Shown piece after piece: positions 13,339 through 14,216 of a DNA stretch of 14,216 nt (positions within the stretch are counted from its first letter, which is position 1; each line of letters opens with the position of its first letter). Source of the stretch: an uncultured Solirubrobacterales bacterium. GTDB lineage: Bacteria; Actinomycetota; Thermoleophilia; Solirubrobacterales; Solirubrobacteraceae. Below the pieces are notes generated by a model. That model had not been told where the DNA came from, searched no databases, and saw nothing but the letters and a program-made list of their open reading frames with translations. The position numbers were made by a program, and so were the translations under genes. The stretch spans positions 1-14,216 of the forward strand of contig CALJKH010000201.1 of assembly GCA_937973575.1 (NCBI GenBank), given 5' to 3'.

Positions 13339-13391
13339 TGCGGCAAGAAGAAGGTGTGGTGCCGTGATTTGCATCTGCCAACAGAAACCCA

Positions 13392-13415
13392 CCCGGCAAC
13401 TAATAGTTGCGCGGG
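13392..13415 (-). terminator. Terminator after tRNA-Arg
   Basis: Read on the minus strand: CCCG, a bulged C, GCAAC, loop TATTA, GTTGC, CGGG, then TGGGTTTCTGTT. Stem halves are plus 13406-13415 and 13392-13400. It lies about 42 nt past the tRNA 3' end. Confidence 0.65.
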
Positions 13416-13457
13416 CTGGTTGCTTGATCCGGTCGGCGGCAACAGACTCAGAACGAA

Positions 13458-13531
<74 letters not shown>

Positions 13532-13557
13532 AGAATGGCTGAGTCTAACTGTCTTCG

Positions 13558-14216
13558 TCAGTCCGCTGCAGGCTTGGCCGCTTCGGGCCAATCTGCACGC
13601 GGGTTAGGGAGAGGCGTCAGCTGTGCCTCGATCAGCTCGCGCGAGGGCTCAAACCGTGGTGGCAGGATCACCTTTGAGCCAAGCTCTTCGATCGAAAGGC
13701 CGTCCACGGTGAACCCAGGCTCGTCGGTGGCGAGCTCATAGAGGATCCCGCCTGGCTCGCGATAGTAGAGCGAGTGGAAGTAGTGACGGTCGACATAGCC
13801 GCTACTAGGAATGCGATTTGCTGTGACGTAGTCGATCCAGCCCTGTAGGTCTGCGTCACGCGTGGCCCACGCAATGTGGTGAACCGAGCCAGCACCCTGC
13901 CTGCCCAGTTCCTGCGGAGCGGGGTCAAACGCAATCCAGCCGCCACGAGTGTCACCTCGCAGCTCCCAAGCCTGAGAGCCAGCGACTGTTATCTCCTGCG
14001 CGTCCATCAGCTCCTTAAGTAGGTAGACGGAGTGCTCAGGGTTGTAGGAGTAGGCGCGCACGCCTTCGAACCCTTGGACGGCTAGCTCAGCTGGAATCTC
14101 AGGATGGGCTGCGACCAGCCGCGCGTCGCCAGTTGAGTCGACGATGAGCTCGTGGTCGAGTCCTTCACCGTCACTGAAGCGAAGGCTGTCGCCCTCGCGG
14201 AGTGTCGGCACACCTT
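13558..14216 (-). CDS. Ring-cleaving-dioxygenase-like VOC protein, C-terminal part (5' end outside window)
   Basis: About 218 residues are visible; the open frame runs off the right edge, so this is the C-terminal two-thirds of a protein usually a little over 300 residues long. It resembles the MhqO-type ring-cleaving dioxygenase/glyoxalase family: two tandem VOC modules that bind Fe(II) and open quinol or catechol rings. Visible hallmarks are SVHHIAWATRDADLQGW (His at about 111-112 of the visible part), then YFHSLYYREPGGILYELATD (likely metal ligand Glu at about 159), then LPPRFEPSRELIEAQLTPLP, the usual family ending. The metal-binding residues of the first module lie outside. The GTG at 14211 is probably internal, not the start. 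A role in quinone or aromatic detoxification is family-based inference. Confidence 0.85.
   Translation of the reverse strand, partial: GVPTLREGDSLRFSDGEGLDHELIVDSTGDARLVAAHPEIPAELAVQGFEGVRAYSYNPEHSVYLLKELMDAQEITVAGSQAWELRGDTRGGWIAFDPAPQELGRQGAGSVHHIAWATRDADLQGWIDYVTANRIPSSGYVDRHYFHSLYYREPGGILYELATDEPGFTVDGLSIEELGSKVILPPRFEPSRELIEAQLTPLPNPRADWPEAAKPAAD

Noticed and set aside
14209..14211. GTG at the right edge as the start of the VOC protein
   Set aside because: The frame stays open to the window edge and the visible part corresponds only to the C-terminal two-thirds of the family, so the real start lies outside.

Overview
The window looks like a chromosomal segment of a free-living actinomycete-type bacterium, possibly Thermoleophilia/Solirubrobacterales. 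The clues are a moderately high GC content, an EthR-like TetR regulator, large secreted beta-rich proteins with Ala-rich signal peptides, and several genes whose start codons sit 6-8 nt after a TANNNT -10 hexamer, the usual actinobacterial arrangement for leaderless mRNAs. The lineage is inferred from style, not from a marker gene. I see no phage, transposon, CRISPR or plasmid functions.

Layout. Positions 1-134 are non-coding or the tail of something outside the window, with a strong hairpin terminator. A secreted beta-rich protein (135-1130, -) diverges from a large secreted serine hydrolase (1319-3841, +, TTG start). A TetR regulator (3858-4553, -) is convergent with that hydrolase and diverges from an amidohydrolase-2-fold protein (4586-5395, +). 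Next is a leftward cluster: mscL (6520-6930), a DoxX-like membrane protein (6117-6518) and a single-pass membrane protein with 16 glycines spaced exactly four residues apart (5464-6033, TTG start). A second large secreted hydrolase (7024-9567, +), paralogous to the first, follows. An EthR-like TetR regulator (9638-10267, -) diverges from a secreted sulfatase with a large inserted repeat domain (10343-12475, +). The right end holds msrA (12556-13233, +), tRNA-Arg(ACG) (13458-13531, -) and the C-terminal part of a ring-cleaving-dioxygenase-like VOC protein that runs off the window (13558-14216, -).

How it fits together. Four of the genes encode exported proteins, two of them paralogous hydrolases. 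Three of these (135-1130, 1319-3841, 7024-9567) share an identical 13-nt leader element, CCCTGGGGAGGGA, that contains an extended Shine-Dalgarno. By contrast, five other genes lack a convincing Shine-Dalgarno and look leaderless. The two TetR genes each diverge from an enzyme gene and probably control it. The window reads as an ordinary accessory/metabolic region with an extracytoplasmic-hydrolysis theme. The items most worth following are the inserted domain of the sulfatase, the glycine-periodic membrane protein, the amidohydrolase with altered metal-ligand positions, and the shared leader motif. I found no convincing multi-gene defence or mobile system.
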